Assembly: GCF_020166335.1 (NCBI RefSeq)
Contig: NZ_JAIUJR010000005.1
Coordinates: forward strand, 124,001 to 188,000
Direction: 5' to 3'
From: Winogradskyella alexanderae
GTDB taxonomy: Bacteria; Bacteroidota; Bacteroidia; Flavobacteriales; Flavobacteriaceae
Length of the DNA stretch: 64,000 nucleotides
Below, one piece after another: positions 9,108 through 18,969 of the stretch. Every line of letters starts with the position of its first letter. Position 1 is the first letter of the stretch. The notes under the pieces are model-generated. The model searched no databases. It worked only from the letters and a program-made list of their open reading frames with translations, and was not told the origin of the DNA. A program made the position numbers and the translations under genes.

Positions 9108-9965
9108 ATGAATAAATTAAAAATTGCAGTTCAAAAGTCTGGACGACTGAATGAGGATTCTCTCAAAATTTTGAAACAAATAGGGATTTCAATTGATAAT
9201 GGCAAAGACCAACTGAAAGCATCCGCACGAAATTTTCCGCTAGAAGTCTTTTATCTTAGAAATGGTGATATACCTCAATATTTAAAGGATGGTGTAGTAG
9301 ATGCCGCTATAATCGGTGAAAATGTATTGATTGAAAAAGGAAAAGACATTGCAATTGTTGAAAAACTTGGATTTTCAAAATGTCGTGTATCCATCGCTGT
9401 GCCTAAATCGTCAGAAGCGAAAAGTTTAAAGGATTTGGAAGGAAAACGTATAGCAACATCTTATCCGAATACGGTTAATCAATTTTTGGAAGATGCAGGT
9501 GTCAATGCTCATTTACATATCATTAATGGTTCTGTAGAGATTGCTCCAAATATAGGATTAGCTGATGGGATTTGTGATATCGTGTCTAGTGGTAGCACTT
9601 TATTTAAAAATGGACTAAAAGAGATTGAGGTTTTATTAAAGTCTGAAGCTGTGTTAGCCACATCACCCAAGATATCAGAAGATAATCAGGCGATAATTGA
9701 TAAGATACAATTTCGTCTTAAATCGGTATTGAGAGGCCGTGAAAACAAATATGTACTACTTAATGTACCAAACGATAAGCTTGAGAAAATTGTAACGATA
9801 TTACCAGGTATGAATAGCCCAACAATCTTACCCTTAGCTAAAGAAGGTTGGAGTTCTTTACACTCAGTTATCAATAAAAATGATTTTTGGAATGTTATTG
9901 ATGAACTCAAAGCCAATGGAGCAGAAGGCATCTTAGTTTGTCCAATAGAAAATATGGTATTATAA
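9108..9965 (+). CDS. hisG: ATP phosphoribosyltransferase HisG (long form)
   Basis: HisG catalyses the first step of histidine synthesis, joining ATP and PRPP. The 285 residues correspond to the long, HisZ-independent form: a catalytic domain starting KIAVQKSGRL and containing the PRPP-binding stretch SSGSTLFKNGL, and a C-terminal regulatory domain of about 75 residues (NVPNDKLEKIVTILPGM) that in this family binds histidine for feedback inhibition. It is the first structural gene after the attenuator and is followed by hisD after one base. Confidence 0.97.
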   Translation: MNKLKIAVQKSGRLNEDSLKILKQIGISIDNGKDQLKASARNFPLEVFYLRNGDIPQYLKDGVVDAAIIGENVLIEKGKDIAIVEKLGFSKCRVSIAVPKSSEAKSLKDLEGKRIATSYPNTVNQFLEDAGVNAHLHIINGSVEIAPNIGLADGICDIVSSGSTLFKNGLKEIEVLLKSEAVLATSPKISEDNQAIIDKIQFRLKSVLRGRENKYVLLNVPNDKLEKIVTILPGMNSPTILPLAKEGWSSLHSVINKNDFWNVIDELKANGAEGILVCPIENMVL

Positions 9966-9966
9966 T

Positions 9967-11247
9967 ATGAAGTTGATAGAGAATCCAAAAAAAGAAAATT
10001 GGGCAGAGATTTTAAAACGCCCAACTCAGACTGTTGACGATATTGAGGCAATAGTTTATGATGTATTTTCAGACGTAAAAATAAATGGTGATAAAGCTAT
10101 TAAATCGTACACCTCTAAGTTTGATGATGTCGATTTAGACGATTTCCTTGTGAGTAAACAAGAAATAAAAACTGCATCTAAAGCAGTATCTGACGAACTT
10201 AAAAGCGCTATAAAACTGGCTAAAAATAATATTGAAAAATTTCATGAAGCCCAGCAAACGGATACTGTTTTTTTAAAGACTATGCGTGGTGTAAAGTGTT
10301 GGCAGGAAAAACGTCCTATTCAAAAAGTAGGCCTCTATATTCCTGGAGGAACAGCACCCTTATTTTCAACTGTGTTAATGCTTGCCATACCTGCTAAGAT
10401 TGCTGGTTGCAGGGAAATTGTACTTTGTTCACCACCAAATAAAGGAGGCAAATTAGCTGATGAAATATTATATACAGCAAAGCTATGTGGTGTAACTAAG
10501 ATAGTTAAAGTAGGAGGGATCCAAGCTATTGCAGGTCTTACATTTGGGACAGAAACTATTCCGCAAGTCTATAAAATATTTGGCCCAGGAAATCAGTATG
10601 TAACCGTTGCCAAGCAATTAGCAACTAAATATGGAGTTGCAATCGATATGCCTGCAGGACCTAGTGAATTATTAGTAATGGCAGATAAGTCAGCAAACCC
10701 TGCCTATGTGGCTTCAGATCTATTGAGTCAGGCGGAGCATGGATCAGATAGCCAAGTAATCTTGGTGACCACTTCTAAAAGCTTTGCTCAACAAGTTAAT
10801 AATGAAGTTAGCCTTCAACTAGAAGATTTACCCAGAAAAGAAATGGCTATGGATGCCATCAATAATTCAAAATCTATTGTTGTTAAAGATAATAAAACAG
10901 CTTTAGAATTAATTGATGAATATGGCCCAGAACATTTCATTGTTGCTACCAATGACGACAACTACTTTGTAGAAAACATAGGAAATGCAGGTTCCGTATT
11001 TATTGGTGATTATACACCTGAAAGTGCCGGAGATTATGCATCAGGTACTAACCATACCTTACCGACCAACGGGTTTTCTAAAGCTTATTCTGGAGTTAAT
11101 TTAGATAGTTTTCTAAAGAGCATTACCTTTCAGAAAATATCCCAAAAAGGTATAAAAAATATTGGACCAGCTATTGAATTAATGGCAGAGGCAGAAGGAT
11201 TACAAGCACATAAAAACGCTGTAACATTGCGCTTAAAAGATTTATAA
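9967..11247 (+). CDS. hisD: Histidinol dehydrogenase
   Basis: HisD oxidises L-histidinol to L-histidine in two NAD-dependent steps, the last reaction of the pathway. The 426 residues match the family. Visible motifs are the nucleotide-binding region VGLYIPGGTAPLFSTVLM, the signature FGPGNQYVTVAK with the following DMPAGPSELLV, the zinc/catalytic segment QAEHGSDSQ, and the GPEHF and SGTNHTLPT motifs near the end. It lies in the canonical operon position between hisG and hisC with 1-2 bp gaps, implying cotranscription. Confidence 0.97.
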   Translation: MKLIENPKKENWAEILKRPTQTVDDIEAIVYDVFSDVKINGDKAIKSYTSKFDDVDLDDFLVSKQEIKTASKAVSDELKSAIKLAKNNIEKFHEAQQTDTVFLKTMRGVKCWQEKRPIQKVGLYIPGGTAPLFSTVLMLAIPAKIAGCREIVLCSPPNKGGKLADEILYTAKLCGVTKIVKVGGIQAIAGLTFGTETIPQVYKIFGPGNQYVTVAKQLATKYGVAIDMPAGPSELLVMADKSANPAYVASDLLSQAEHGSDSQVILVTTSKSFAQQVNNEVSLQLEDLPRKEMAMDAINNSKSIVVKDNKTALELIDEYGPEHFIVATNDDNYFVENIGNAGSVFIGDYTPESAGDYASGTNHTLPTNGFSKAYSGVNLDSFLKSITFQKISQKGIKNIGPAIELMAEAEGLQAHKNAVTLRLKDL

Positions 11248-11249
11248 TC

Positions 11250-12287
11250 ATGAATATAGAAAGTCTTTTACGCGATAATATAAAAACCATAAAGGCCTAC
11301 TCATCCGCGAGAGATGAATACAAGGATGCCACAGCAGATATGATTTTTATTGATGCTAATGAAAATCCGTTTCAAACTGAGGTTAATCGTTATCCAGACC
11401 CAAAACAAACAACAGTTAAGGAGCAATTGTCCAATATAAAAGGTATTCCTGCTTCTCAGATTTTGCTAGGAAATGGAAGTGATGAAGTTTTAGATTTAAT
11501 ATTTAGAGCGTTTTGTGAGCCTAAATTAGACAATGTCATTACGCTACCTCCAACTTATGGGATGTATCAAGTTTTGGCAGATTTAAACGCAATAGAAACA
11601 ATTTCAGTAGAATTAGATAATAATTTTGAACCTAATGTTTCTCAAATTATAAATGTGCAGAATAGTAATTCAAAACTGCTGTTTCTTTGTTCGCCTAATA
11701 ATCCAACCGCCAATAGTTTTAATACTAACAAAATAGAGGAATTGATAAGAGGTTTTAATGGTATTGTAGTCATTGACGAAGCTTATATAGATTTTTCTAA
11801 CCAGGAAAGCTGGTTAAATCGATTAAATGAGTTTCCTAATCTAATCGTTACTCAAACATTATCCAAAGCTTATGGTTTAGCTGGAATTAGACTAGGGATA
11901 TGCTATGCTTCAGAATTTATTATTTCAACATTAAATAAAATTAAACCACCTTATAACGTAAATCAATTAACTCAGGATAAGGCTTTGAATAGATTATCAC
12001 ATTTAGATGAAGTTCAGAAAGAGGTTGATTTGATATTAAACCAAAGAGAATTGCTCATTAATCAATTTTCAGAAATATCATTTATTGAAAAAATATATCC
12101 TTCAGATGCAAATTTTGTATTGGCAAAAGTAGACGATGCTAACGCACGTTATAACCAATTGATTACCAAAGGTATAGTGGTAAGAAATAGAACAACACAG
12201 CCACTATGTGAAAATTGCCTGCGTTTTACTGTTGGTACGGAAGAAGAGAACAAAAAATTGATTGCAGTATTGAATGAATTAAACTAA
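11250..12287 (+). CDS. hisC: Histidinol-phosphate aminotransferase
   Basis: HisC transfers an amino group from glutamate to imidazole-acetol phosphate. The 345-residue fold-type I PLP enzyme has DANENPF at the N terminus, NGSDEVLDL, the CSPNNPTAN motif, the DEAYIDF motif, and the PLP-binding Lys206 in TLSKAYGLAG followed by the phosphate-binding Arg of GIRLG. It follows hisD by 2 bp. After its stop there is an 86-bp gap with a palindromic repeat before hisB, the only sizeable gap in the operon. Confidence 0.96.
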   Translation: MNIESLLRDNIKTIKAYSSARDEYKDATADMIFIDANENPFQTEVNRYPDPKQTTVKEQLSNIKGIPASQILLGNGSDEVLDLIFRAFCEPKLDNVITLPPTYGMYQVLADLNAIETISVELDNNFEPNVSQIINVQNSNSKLLFLCSPNNPTANSFNTNKIEELIRGFNGIVVIDEAYIDFSNQESWLNRLNEFPNLIVTQTLSKAYGLAGIRLGICYASEFIISTLNKIKPPYNVNQLTQDKALNRLSHLDEVQKEVDLILNQRELLINQFSEISFIEKIYPSDANFVLAKVDDANARYNQLITKGIVVRNRTTQPLCENCLRFTVGTEEENKKLIAVLNELN

Positions 12288-12290
12288 CAC

Positions 12291-12365
12291 TGTCATTCCG
12301 CACTTGATGCGGAATCCACAATAAAAAGAAAAACTAAATAGATTCCTGCCTGCGCAGAAATGACA
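12291..12365. repeat. REP-like palindromic repeat inside the his operon
   Basis: This 75-bp element is bounded by TGTCATT and AATGACA and contains two stem-loops. One is a perfect 8-bp stem, ATTCCGCA with TGCGGAAT. The other is ATTCCTGC with GCAGAAAT, which has one mismatch. Between them is an A-rich spacer. Its GC-rich arms contrast with the surrounding intergenic DNA. The form resembles the ATTCCTGC-type extragenic palindromes I recall from many flavobacterial genomes. It has no coding capacity. Confidence 0.75.
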
Positions 12366-12373
12366 AAACAAAC

Positions 12374-13510
12374 ATGAAAAAACCAGTATTATTTATAGAT
12401 AGAGACGGCACAGTCATAAAAGAACCTGCAGACGAGCAAGTCGATTCATTCGAAAAGCTAGAGTTTTATCCGAAAGTATTTCAATACCTAAGTAAAATTG
12501 CAAAGGAATTGCATTTTGAAATCGTTATGGTAACCAATCAAGATGGTTTGGGCACTGAAGTGTATCCGGAAAATACGTTTTGGCCCGTTCATAATTTTAT
12601 TCTAAAATCATTTGAAGCTGAAGGTATCGTGTTTAAAGAGCAATTTATAGATCGAACCTTTGCTAAAGATAATGCACCAACACGCAAGCCAAATACAGGC
12701 TTGCTAACTAAGTATTTTTCCGATGACTATGATTTAGCAAATTCATTTGTTATTGGCGATAGACTCACTGACGTAGAGTTAGCAAAAAATTTAGGTGCAA
12801 AAGGGATATTTATCAATGACAACACCAATTTAGGAACAGATGAAGTCACTGTTAGTAATAATGTGTTACAAGAATACATTGCTTTAGAGACCAATGATTG
12901 GGAGATGATTTACAGATTTCTAAAAACTACTGAACGTGTTGGAACCATTGAGCGTAACACCAATGAAACCAAGATCAAGATGGAACTTAATCTAGATGGT
13001 ACAGGCAAAGGTCAAATAGATACTGGTATTGCTTTTTTTGATCACATGTTAGACCAAATTGCGCGTCATGGGCAAATGGATTTAAACATAAAGGTAGAAG
13101 GCGATTTACAAGTTGATGAACACCATACCATAGAAGATACAGCCATTGCTTTGGGCGAAGTTTTTGCCATAACACTGGGTAATAAATTAGGAATTGAACG
13201 CTATGGTTTCTGTTTGCCAATGGATGATTGTTTAGCACAGGTAGCTATTGATTTTGGGGGTAGAAACTGGCTAGTTTGGGATGCCGAATTTAAGCGTGAA
13301 ATGATTGGTAAAATGCCTACGGAAATGTTTTATCACTTCTTTAAATCCTTCACAGATGGTGCTAAATGCAACTTAAATATAAAAGTTGAGGGTACAAATG
13401 AGCATCACAAGATTGAAGCTATATTTAAGGCGTTTGCAAAGGCTATTAAAATGGCAGTGAAGCAAGATGTGGATAAAATGATTTTACCTTCAACAAAAGG
13501 AATGCTATAA
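12374..13510 (+). CDS. hisB: Bifunctional histidinol-phosphatase / imidazoleglycerol-phosphate dehydratase
   Basis: Residues 1 to about 165 are a HAD-type histidinol-phosphate phosphatase with the DxD motif in LFIDRDGTV (Asp9, Asp11) and a [10 protein letters not shown] motif. Residues about 185-378 are the manganese-dependent imidazoleglycerol-phosphate dehydratase with [31 protein letters not shown] and the second metal motif [16 protein letters not shown]. It therefore covers two steps of the pathway, as in enterobacteria. The start ATG at 12374 lies 9 bp after the palindromic repeat. The stop overlaps the hisH start by one base (TAATG). Confidence 0.96.
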   Translation: MKKPVLFIDRDGTVIKEPADEQVDSFEKLEFYPKVFQYLSKIAKELHFEIVMVTNQDGLGTEVYPENTFWPVHNFILKSFEAEGIVFKEQFIDRTFAKDNAPTRKPNTGLLTKYFSDDYDLANSFVIGDRLTDVELAKNLGAKGIFINDNTNLGTDEVTVSNNVLQEYIALETNDWEMIYRFLKTTERVGTIERNTNETKIKMELNLDGTGKGQIDTGIAFFDHMLDQIARHGQMDLNIKVEGDLQVDEHHTIEDTAIALGEVFAITLGNKLGIERYGFCLPMDDCLAQVAIDFGGRNWLVWDAEFKREMIGKMPTEMFYHFFKSFTDGAKCNLNIKVEGTNEHHKIEAIFKAFAKAIKMAVKQDVDKMILPSTKGML

Positions 13511-14091
13511 TGGATTTACGAATTGTCAATTATGGAGCTGGTAATATTAAAAGTATTCAATTTGCTTTTCAACGATTGGGATATGATGCTGTTTTAACAT
13601 CAGACTCAAACGAAATTTTAAAAGCAGATAAGATTATTTTCCCAGGAGTAGGAGAAGCAAGCTCGGCCATGAGAAAGCTAAAAGAAAGTGGTTTGGATAC
13701 ACTCATCCCTCAATTAAAACAGCCCGTTTTAGGAATTTGCCTAGGAATGCAGTTAATGTGTAATCATACAGAAGAAGGTGACACTCAAGGGCTTGGTATT
13801 TTTCATACAACTGTGAAACGCTTTTCAAATAATGTGAAAGTACCGCAAATGGGTTGGAATACGGTTAAAAATCTGAAGTCAGATTTATTTAAGAACATTA
13901 GTGAAGGTGATTACATGTATCTTGTACACAGTTATTATGCAGAGCACTGTAATGAAACTATTGCAATTTCAGATTATGAAATAGAATATGCTTCCGCATT
14001 AGAGAATGAAAATTTTTTTGGTGTTCAATTTCATCCAGAAAAAAGCGGTAAGACCGGTGAGCAATTATTAAAAAACTTTTTAGACTTATAA
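13510..14091 (+). CDS. hisH: Imidazole glycerol phosphate synthase, glutaminase subunit
   Basis: HisH hydrolyses glutamine and channels ammonia to HisF. The 193-residue class I amidotransferase has the nucleophile Cys77 in GICLGMQLM, the PGVGEA oxyanion-region motif and the C-terminal His/Glu pair in QFHPEKSG. It starts inside the hisB stop codon and is followed by hisA after one base, so translational coupling is likely. Confidence 0.97.
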   Translation: MDLRIVNYGAGNIKSIQFAFQRLGYDAVLTSDSNEILKADKIIFPGVGEASSAMRKLKESGLDTLIPQLKQPVLGICLGMQLMCNHTEEGDTQGLGIFHTTVKRFSNNVKVPQMGWNTVKNLKSDLFKNISEGDYMYLVHSYYAEHCNETIAISDYEIEYASALENENFFGVQFHPEKSGKTGEQLLKNFLDL

Positions 14092-14092
14092 T

Positions 14093-14827
14093 ATGAGGAT
14101 TATACCAGCTATAGATATCATAGAAGGAAAGTGTGTAAGACTTACCAAAGGTGATTACGACACCAAGAAAATATATAATGAAAATCCACTTGAAGTGGCT
14201 AAAGCATTTGAAGGTTCGGGTATTGAGTATTTACACTTAGTGGATTTAGATGGCGCTAAAGCTAAGCATATTGTCAACTATAAAGTTTTGGAACAAATTG
14301 CCGCTAAAACCAAATTGAAGATTGATTTTGGTGGTGGTTTAAAATCTAATGAAGATTTAAATATTGCCTTTAATTGTGGAGCAAGGCAGATTACAGGTGG
14401 AAGCATAGCAGTTAATGATAGAGAAACTTTTGAAGGTTGGTTAACTAAATATGGACCTCAAAAAATTATTTTAGGTGCGGATAGTAATGAAGGTAAAATT
14501 GCCATCAATGGTTGGCAAGATGATAGTAAGGAAGAAGTTATTTCCTTTATCAAGGATTATCAGCGCAAACATATTAAGTATGTCATTTGTACGGATATTT
14601 CCAAAGATGGTATGCTAGAAGGGCCATCAATTAATTTGTACAAAACCATTATTAAAGAATGTAGTAATAGTAGTGGTGCTCAGTCCATTAAACTCATTGC
14701 TTCAGGTGGTGTTTCTAATATTAAAGATGTAGAGGACTTAGAAGCAATTGGCTGTGACGGTGTAATTATTGGTAAAGCCATATACGAGAATAAAATTAGT
14801 TTAAAAGAATTAGACCAATTTTTATAA
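14093..14827 (+). CDS. hisA: ProFAR isomerase
   Basis: HisA is the (beta/alpha)8 isomerase that opens the ribose of ProFAR by an Amadori rearrangement. The 244 residues begin [16 protein letters not shown], with the catalytic Asp in AIDI, and contain the phosphate-binding stretches [18 protein letters not shown] and [10 protein letters not shown]. It is homologous to the adjacent hisF and lies one base after hisH and one base before hisF. Length and motifs are normal. Confidence 0.96.
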   Translation: MRIIPAIDIIEGKCVRLTKGDYDTKKIYNENPLEVAKAFEGSGIEYLHLVDLDGAKAKHIVNYKVLEQIAAKTKLKIDFGGGLKSNEDLNIAFNCGARQITGGSIAVNDRETFEGWLTKYGPQKIILGADSNEGKIAINGWQDDSKEEVISFIKDYQRKHIKYVICTDISKDGMLEGPSINLYKTIIKECSNSSGAQSIKLIASGGVSNIKDVEDLEAIGCDGVIIGKAIYENKISLKELDQFL

Positions 14828-14828
14828 T

Positions 14829-15584
14829 ATGCTTACAAAACGAATTGTTCCTTGTTTAGATATCAAAGATGGTCGTACCGTAAAAGGTGTCAACTTTGTA
14901 GATTTACGTGATGCTGGCGACCCTGTTGAATTAGCCAAGCAATATGCACTGTTAGGAGCAGACGAACTGGTTTTTTTAGATATTTCAGCAACTCAAGAGA
15001 AGCGTAAAACCATGCACGATATGGTTTTGAAAGTAGCAGAACAGGTCAATATACCTTTTACTGTAGGAGGCGGAATTTCCTCTGTTGCAGATGTCGATGA
15101 CTTATTGCATTGTGGCGCAGATAAAGTTTCCATAAATTCATCGGCAGTCAAACGACCAGAATTAATTAATGAATTATCACAAAAATTCGGAAGTCAATGT
15201 GTCGTCGTAGCTATTGATGCTAAGAAAATAGGAGAGAAGTGGTTTCTACATTTGGCTGGAGGAACCATCCCAACTGAAATTAAGTTATTTGAATGGGCTA
15301 AGGAAGTAGAAGAGCGCGGTGCTGGCGAAATCTTGTTTACCTCTATGAATCACGACGGTACAAAAGCTGGTTTTGCAAATGAAGCCTTGGCCAAACTTTC
15401 AGATTTAGTAAATATCCCAATTATTGCTTCTGGTGGTGCAGGAACCATACAACATTTTGCAGATACTTTTAAGATAGGAAAGGCTGATGCTGCATTAGCT
15501 GCAAGTGTTTTTCATTTTGGAGAAATACCAATTATAGAATTAAAGAAAGAATTAAGAAAACAGAATATAGAAGTACGATTATGA
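14829..15584 (+). CDS. hisF: Imidazole glycerol phosphate synthase, cyclase subunit
   Basis: HisF uses ammonia from HisH to close the imidazole ring, releasing IGP and AICAR. The 251-residue barrel begins [18 protein letters not shown], with the catalytic Asp in CLDIKDG, and contains [29 protein letters not shown] and [10 protein letters not shown]. The stop overlaps the hisIE start by four bases (ATGA). Confidence 0.97.
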   Translation: MLTKRIVPCLDIKDGRTVKGVNFVDLRDAGDPVELAKQYALLGADELVFLDISATQEKRKTMHDMVLKVAEQVNIPFTVGGGISSVADVDDLLHCGADKVSINSSAVKRPELINELSQKFGSQCVVVAIDAKKIGEKWFLHLAGGTIPTEIKLFEWAKEVEERGAGEILFTSMNHDGTKAGFANEALAKLSDLVNIPIIASGGAGTIQHFADTFKIGKADAALAASVFHFGEIPIIELKKELRKQNIEVRL

Positions 15585-16180
15585 ATGTAGATTTTAATAA
15601 GAATCCAGATGGATTAGTACCAGCTATTATACAAGATGCAATAACCCAGAAGGTACTTATGTTAGGTTACATGAATTCTGAAGCATTGCAACATACCATT
15701 GAATCAAAATTAGTGACATTTTTTAGTCGTACAAAGCAACGTCTTTGGACTAAGGGAGAGGAAAGTGGGAATGTATTAAATCTAGTGGATATTAAATTAG
15801 ATTGCGATAGTGATACCTTATTAATCAAAGTAAGTCCAAAAGGCCCAACATGCCATAAGGGTTCAGATACCTGCTGGAATGAAGAAAACGTTCAATCCTA
15901 CGGGTTTCTTTCAATATTAGAAGATGTTATTACCTCAAGAATTGAGAATGCAGATTCTCAAAAGTCTTATGTGGCTTCCTTATTCGCAAAAGGAATTAAC
16001 AAGGTCGCCCAAAAAGTTGGTGAAGAGGCTGTAGAAGTTGTTATTGAAGCAAAAGATAATAATGATGATCTATTCCTCGAAGAAAGTGCAGATTTGCTGT
16101 TTCATTACCTAATGCTTTTAAAGGCAAAAGGATATAAGCTCAATGACGTAGTAAACGTTTTAAAAGGTCGTCATAAGTAG
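15581..16180 (+). CDS. hisIE: Bifunctional PR-AMP cyclohydrolase / PR-ATP pyrophosphatase
   Basis: The N-terminal HisI domain (about residues 1-105) has the motifs [26 protein letters not shown], the metal ligands in LDCDSD and the Cys pair in [12 protein letters not shown]. The C-terminal HisE domain (about 112-199) is the all-alpha NTP-pyrophosphohydrolase with [14 protein letters not shown] and [13 protein letters not shown]. Together they perform steps two and three of histidine synthesis. It is the last his gene and ends directly against the stop of the convergent MORN-type gene, with no base between them; no separate terminator is visible there. Confidence 0.97.
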   Translation: MNVDFNKNPDGLVPAIIQDAITQKVLMLGYMNSEALQHTIESKLVTFFSRTKQRLWTKGEESGNVLNLVDIKLDCDSDTLLIKVSPKGPTCHKGSDTCWNEENVQSYGFLSILEDVITSRIENADSQKSYVASLFAKGINKVAQKVGEEAVEVVIEAKDNNDDLFLEESADLLFHYLMLLKAKGYKLNDVVNVLKGRHK

Positions 16181-16624
16181 TTACCTTGTGTAGACTATAG
16201 TAGAAATAATATTGCCATCATAATCATAGTAGGTCCATTTACCAATAGGTTTTTTCCAATGTAGATATTCACCTTTTGACTTAATCTTTCCATTTTCATA
16301 GTAAAAGGTTACAGGACCTTCAACCTTATTTTCCTTATACGTGCCCTCACAGACTTTTCTTCCATACGGATCAAAATCAATCCACTTTCCGTTGCCAATA
16401 CCATTGACGTATTCTTGCATGGTCATATATTTTCCATTTTCATATTTACCGTAAAGAACGCCAGTAAAGGGTTTGTCAGACCCTATTTCATAATACTTTG
16501 AACCTAATTTATATGCCTTTTGATAGGTGTCTGTCATTGAAACTAATTTTTGTTCTCCGGTTTCTTGAGCACACACCAAATTAAAAACTAAAACTATTGC
16601 TGTAAATGCGATAAGTGTTTTCAT
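16181..16624 (-). CDS. Secreted MORN-repeat / YwqK-like protein
   Basis: The protein has a signal peptide ending near VFNLVCAQ and then short repeats of the MORN/YwqK type, for example YENGKYMTMQEYVNG, DPYGRKVCEGTYKENKVEG and YENGKIKSKGEYLHWKKPIGKW. Such repeats form beta-rich solenoids in secreted or outer membrane proteins. I chose the internal ATG at 16624 because MKTLIAFTAIVL gives a proper signal peptide; an upstream in-frame ATG at 16660 would add 12 residues. It converges on the his operon. Function is unknown; the YwqK antitoxin label used in databases is not supported by any toxin partner here. Confidence 0.7.
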   Translation of the reverse strand: MKTLIAFTAIVLVFNLVCAQETGEQKLVSMTDTYQKAYKLGSKYYEIGSDKPFTGVLYGKYENGKYMTMQEYVNGIGNGKWIDFDPYGRKVCEGTYKENKVEGPVTFYYENGKIKSKGEYLHWKKPIGKWTYYDYDGNIISTIVYTR

Positions 16625-16680
16625 AAGAATACTTTTTACTATATACACGCTTTTTTTCATTTAGATGAGCAAACAATAAA

Positions 16681-16707
16681 ATTGCCACTATTTTAATTAG
16701 TGGCAAT
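16681..16707 (-). terminator. Stem-loop, likely terminator of the S41-like gene
   Basis: A perfect 10-bp stem (ATTGCCACTA with TAGTGGCAAT) surrounds a 7-base loop between two minus-strand genes. On the minus strand it is followed by TTTTATT, a moderate T-tract, fitting termination of the upstream S41-like gene. Confidence 0.6.
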
Positions 16708-16758
16708 TATTCTCATGAATTAAGAAAGTTTACTCATGCATTGGAACCATTAATCCGA

Positions 16759-18006
16759 TTATTTACTCTCATAAATGATAGCTAAGGTTTGTTCTATCCA
16801 ATCACTATTAAAACCTAATTTTACGTCTGGTATAATTCCATAGCCTTCATATTTATAGTACTCGTTATGAAAATCCATATCAGTTGGATAGAACGAAAAA
16901 TGGCCTGAGGGTGTTTGATGTAATTTTCCATAATTTGATCCGTAAGCCAAAGCACCATAGGTGGTTTGCCCCAAGTGCTTGCTATTATCCAAATTCTTTA
17001 ACTTAACAGTAAATTGCTCACCATTACTTATGGTAAAACTGTTTGTAATTATAAATAATTGGGCTTTAGATTTTCTTAGCAATTTAAAAAAGGCCTGAGA
17101 TACTTTTGAAGCACCACCCGAGTTGCTTCTAAGATCAACAATTATATTTGGCGCATTTAACTCATCCTTTAACTTATTCAAAAATAGGTCTGCTTGCTCT
17201 CGATTCGCCGAGCTTCTATTAAAATTACCCATATAAATGTACTGGACAGAATCGTTAATTGTTTTTAATTCCCAATTAGAGGTCTTGTCTGTTTTAAATT
17301 CAAAATTATTGTGAAAGCCATTCTTTTTTAAGTTTAATAATCGACCATTCTCATAAGTAATACTATTGAACATTTTGAGATGTCTTGAGTATATATCATG
17401 TTGTATAATGTTATATTTATCAAATTTGTTCTTGTAGACATAAAGAAATATTTGACCTCTCGTCCAAAGAGGATGATCAGATGCTAAAACGATACCTTGG
17501 TATGTGTTATCATCCATTTTTAAGATACCAATTTCTATTGTTGTTGTCCCTAATATGTAAATACCTTCAATGCCCTCTTTAATAGACATTGTTAATTGAT
17601 CTCTTAGCGAATCCAAATTTAAAGTGGATTTAGGGTGTAATTTAAAAGTATTGCTTTGCAAAAAATCACTCAGTTTTTCATCGTCGCCCATATCACTTTT
17701 CTTAAAGTATTTAGTGTTAGCATAGAGATTAATATGAAAGTCCTCTATAACGGTTATTTGCTTGGCTAGGAATTTAAAACACTCTTCTACGGTAGTGTTA
17801 TAGTTAATTTTTGACACTATTGATGCGTAAGTCTTATTGAATTGTATTTCCTTTTGGCCTTTAATTTGTCTTTTGTATGATGGCGTAACTTTTAGTTTTT
17901 CAATAATAAAATCTAAATCTGCTTTGCAATCGCATTTGTTGTTTTGGCCAGAACTTGTAATCAATCCTAGTACTAAAGCAAGATTAAAAAGAACTACTTT
18001 TTTCAT
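16759..18006 (-). CDS. S41-like (C-terminal processing) peptidase family protein
   Basis: This 415-residue exported protein has a signal peptide (VLFNLALVLGLITSSGQ). Its C-terminal half resembles the S41/Tsp catalytic domain: NIIVDLRSNSGGASKVSQAF and the nucleophile-type segment FTISNGEQFTVKL, where the Ser of SNGE lies in the usual position. The N-terminal half lacks an obvious PDZ domain. Members of this group are often periplasmic or outer-membrane-associated proteases of unknown substrate. A -7 promoter element lies at 18042-18049. It is probably monocistronic, followed by a stem-loop. A second S41-like gene of different layout is at 54801-56468. Confidence 0.75.
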   Translation of the reverse strand: MKKVVLFNLALVLGLITSSGQNNKCDCKADLDFIIEKLKVTPSYKRQIKGQKEIQFNKTYASIVSKINYNTTVEECFKFLAKQITVIEDFHINLYANTKYFKKSDMGDDEKLSDFLQSNTFKLHPKSTLNLDSLRDQLTMSIKEGIEGIYILGTTTIEIGILKMDDNTYQGIVLASDHPLWTRGQIFLYVYKNKFDKYNIIQHDIYSRHLKMFNSITYENGRLLNLKKNGFHNNFEFKTDKTSNWELKTINDSVQYIYMGNFNRSSANREQADLFLNKLKDELNAPNIIVDLRSNSGGASKVSQAFFKLLRKSKAQLFIITNSFTISNGEQFTVKLKNLDNSKHLGQTTYGALAYGSNYGKLHQTPSGHFSFYPTDMDFHNEYYKYEGYGIIPDVKLGFNSDWIEQTLAIIYESK

Positions 18007-18041
18007 GATTAAATGGTTTTAACTAATTAAACTTTCTGAAA

Positions 18042-18049
18042 CAAATATA
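18042..18049 (-). promoter_or_regulatory. -7 promoter element for the S41-like gene
   Basis: Read on the minus strand, TATATTTG matches TAnnTTTG exactly, 36 bp before the ATG at 18006. No clear -33 TTTG is seen. Confidence 0.5.
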
Positions 18050-18103
18050 TCCCAGACTAAACCATTTAACTCAATAATAATGTGTGTTTGGGGCGAAATA
18101 ATC

Positions 18104-18901
18104 CTAATTTGTGGTGAGTTCAATCACAGATTTCACATCAGTTAAATACGTTTTTGAAACTGGTACTTCAATCACATGAGATAATAGAAGTATATGTTTT
18201 CCGTTATTGATTTTCCATTGTTGAAAATGGTAAGGATTGATTAAGAATGAACGATGCGTGCGTTGCAGTTCTTCAAAATCTTCATCAATAACACTCAGCT
18301 TATTTCTTATGAGTGTCTTTTTTAAGTAAGTGCCCGATAAATAATAAACTTCAATATAATTGTCAGAAGATTTTACGCAAATAAGATCATTGAGTTGTAA
18401 TCGCAAACCTTCATAATTGCCTTCACCTTTAATTTCAATCTTTTGATCATCTAATCGCTTATCATGGTATTTTCCAAATGCGAAACGACTTATTAATATA
18501 ATTGGTAAAATGGTAATTATGGCAGGAAAATAAATAGCCTTTAACATATAACCTAGGGTATATGGATTGGGCTCGTTTGGGACCACAACGAAAAGGTAAA
18601 ATATTCTTGCCACAACAACAGAAACGAAGCAAAAGCTAAAAAGAAATACCAGTTCACTAATTATAGTCCATTTAGCGTTGTTTTTAGAATAAAGAAAATA
18701 TTGAAAAGGCACAAAAATCAGGTAACATAATCCACCTAGAAGACCATAACCTGGTAAAAATAGAAGTTTTTCATTTGCGTTAAACTGGTTGACATCCAAG
18801 GGCTCAGAAAAATAAAGGAATACGAAAACCCAAATAGCTAATAATAAAGCTATTATGAGGTGATGTTTAAATAAAGGGTCGAAAGGATAAAGTCTTCTCA
18901 A
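18104..18901 (-). CDS. Membrane-bound LytTR-family transcriptional regulator
   Basis: The 265-residue protein has about four N-terminal membrane segments between residues 12 and 150, and a C-terminal LytTR DNA-binding domain with LICVKSSDNYIEVYYLSGTY, the RNKLSVIDEDF helix region, FEELQRTHRSFLINP and VIEVPVSKTYL. Such proteins bind DNA from the membrane in response to unknown signals. The start is TTG: the frame is closed upstream by a stop within 12 bases and the next Met is far inside. A TATTTTTG -7 element lies just upstream. It stands next to sprF but no operon link is shown. Confidence 0.85.
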   Translation of the reverse strand: MRRLYPFDPLFKHHLIIALLLAIWVFVFLYFSEPLDVNQFNANEKLLFLPGYGLLGGLCYLIFVPFQYFLYSKNNAKWTIISELVFLFSFCFVSVVVARIFYLFVVVPNEPNPYTLGYMLKAIYFPAIITILPIILISRFAFGKYHDKRLDDQKIEIKGEGNYEGLRLQLNDLICVKSSDNYIEVYYLSGTYLKKTLIRNKLSVIDEDFEELQRTHRSFLINPYHFQQWKINNGKHILLLSHVIEVPVSKTYLTDVKSVIELTTN

Positions 18902-18922
18902 AAATACCGATTATTGCTTATG

Positions 18923-18930
18923 CAAAAATA
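18923..18930 (-). promoter_or_regulatory. -7 promoter element for the LytTR gene
   Basis: On the minus strand TATTTTTG matches TAnnTTTG, 22 bp before the TTG start at 18901. The short leader supports the TTG start. Confidence 0.5.
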
Positions 18931-18969
18931 CGATTAGTATTGTAAAACCCATAATAATTAAACCTTGGC

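Noticed and set aside
16181..16624. YwqK antitoxin of a toxin-antitoxin pair
   Set aside because: No toxin-like neighbour; the MORN-type repeats and signal peptide only support a secreted repeat protein.
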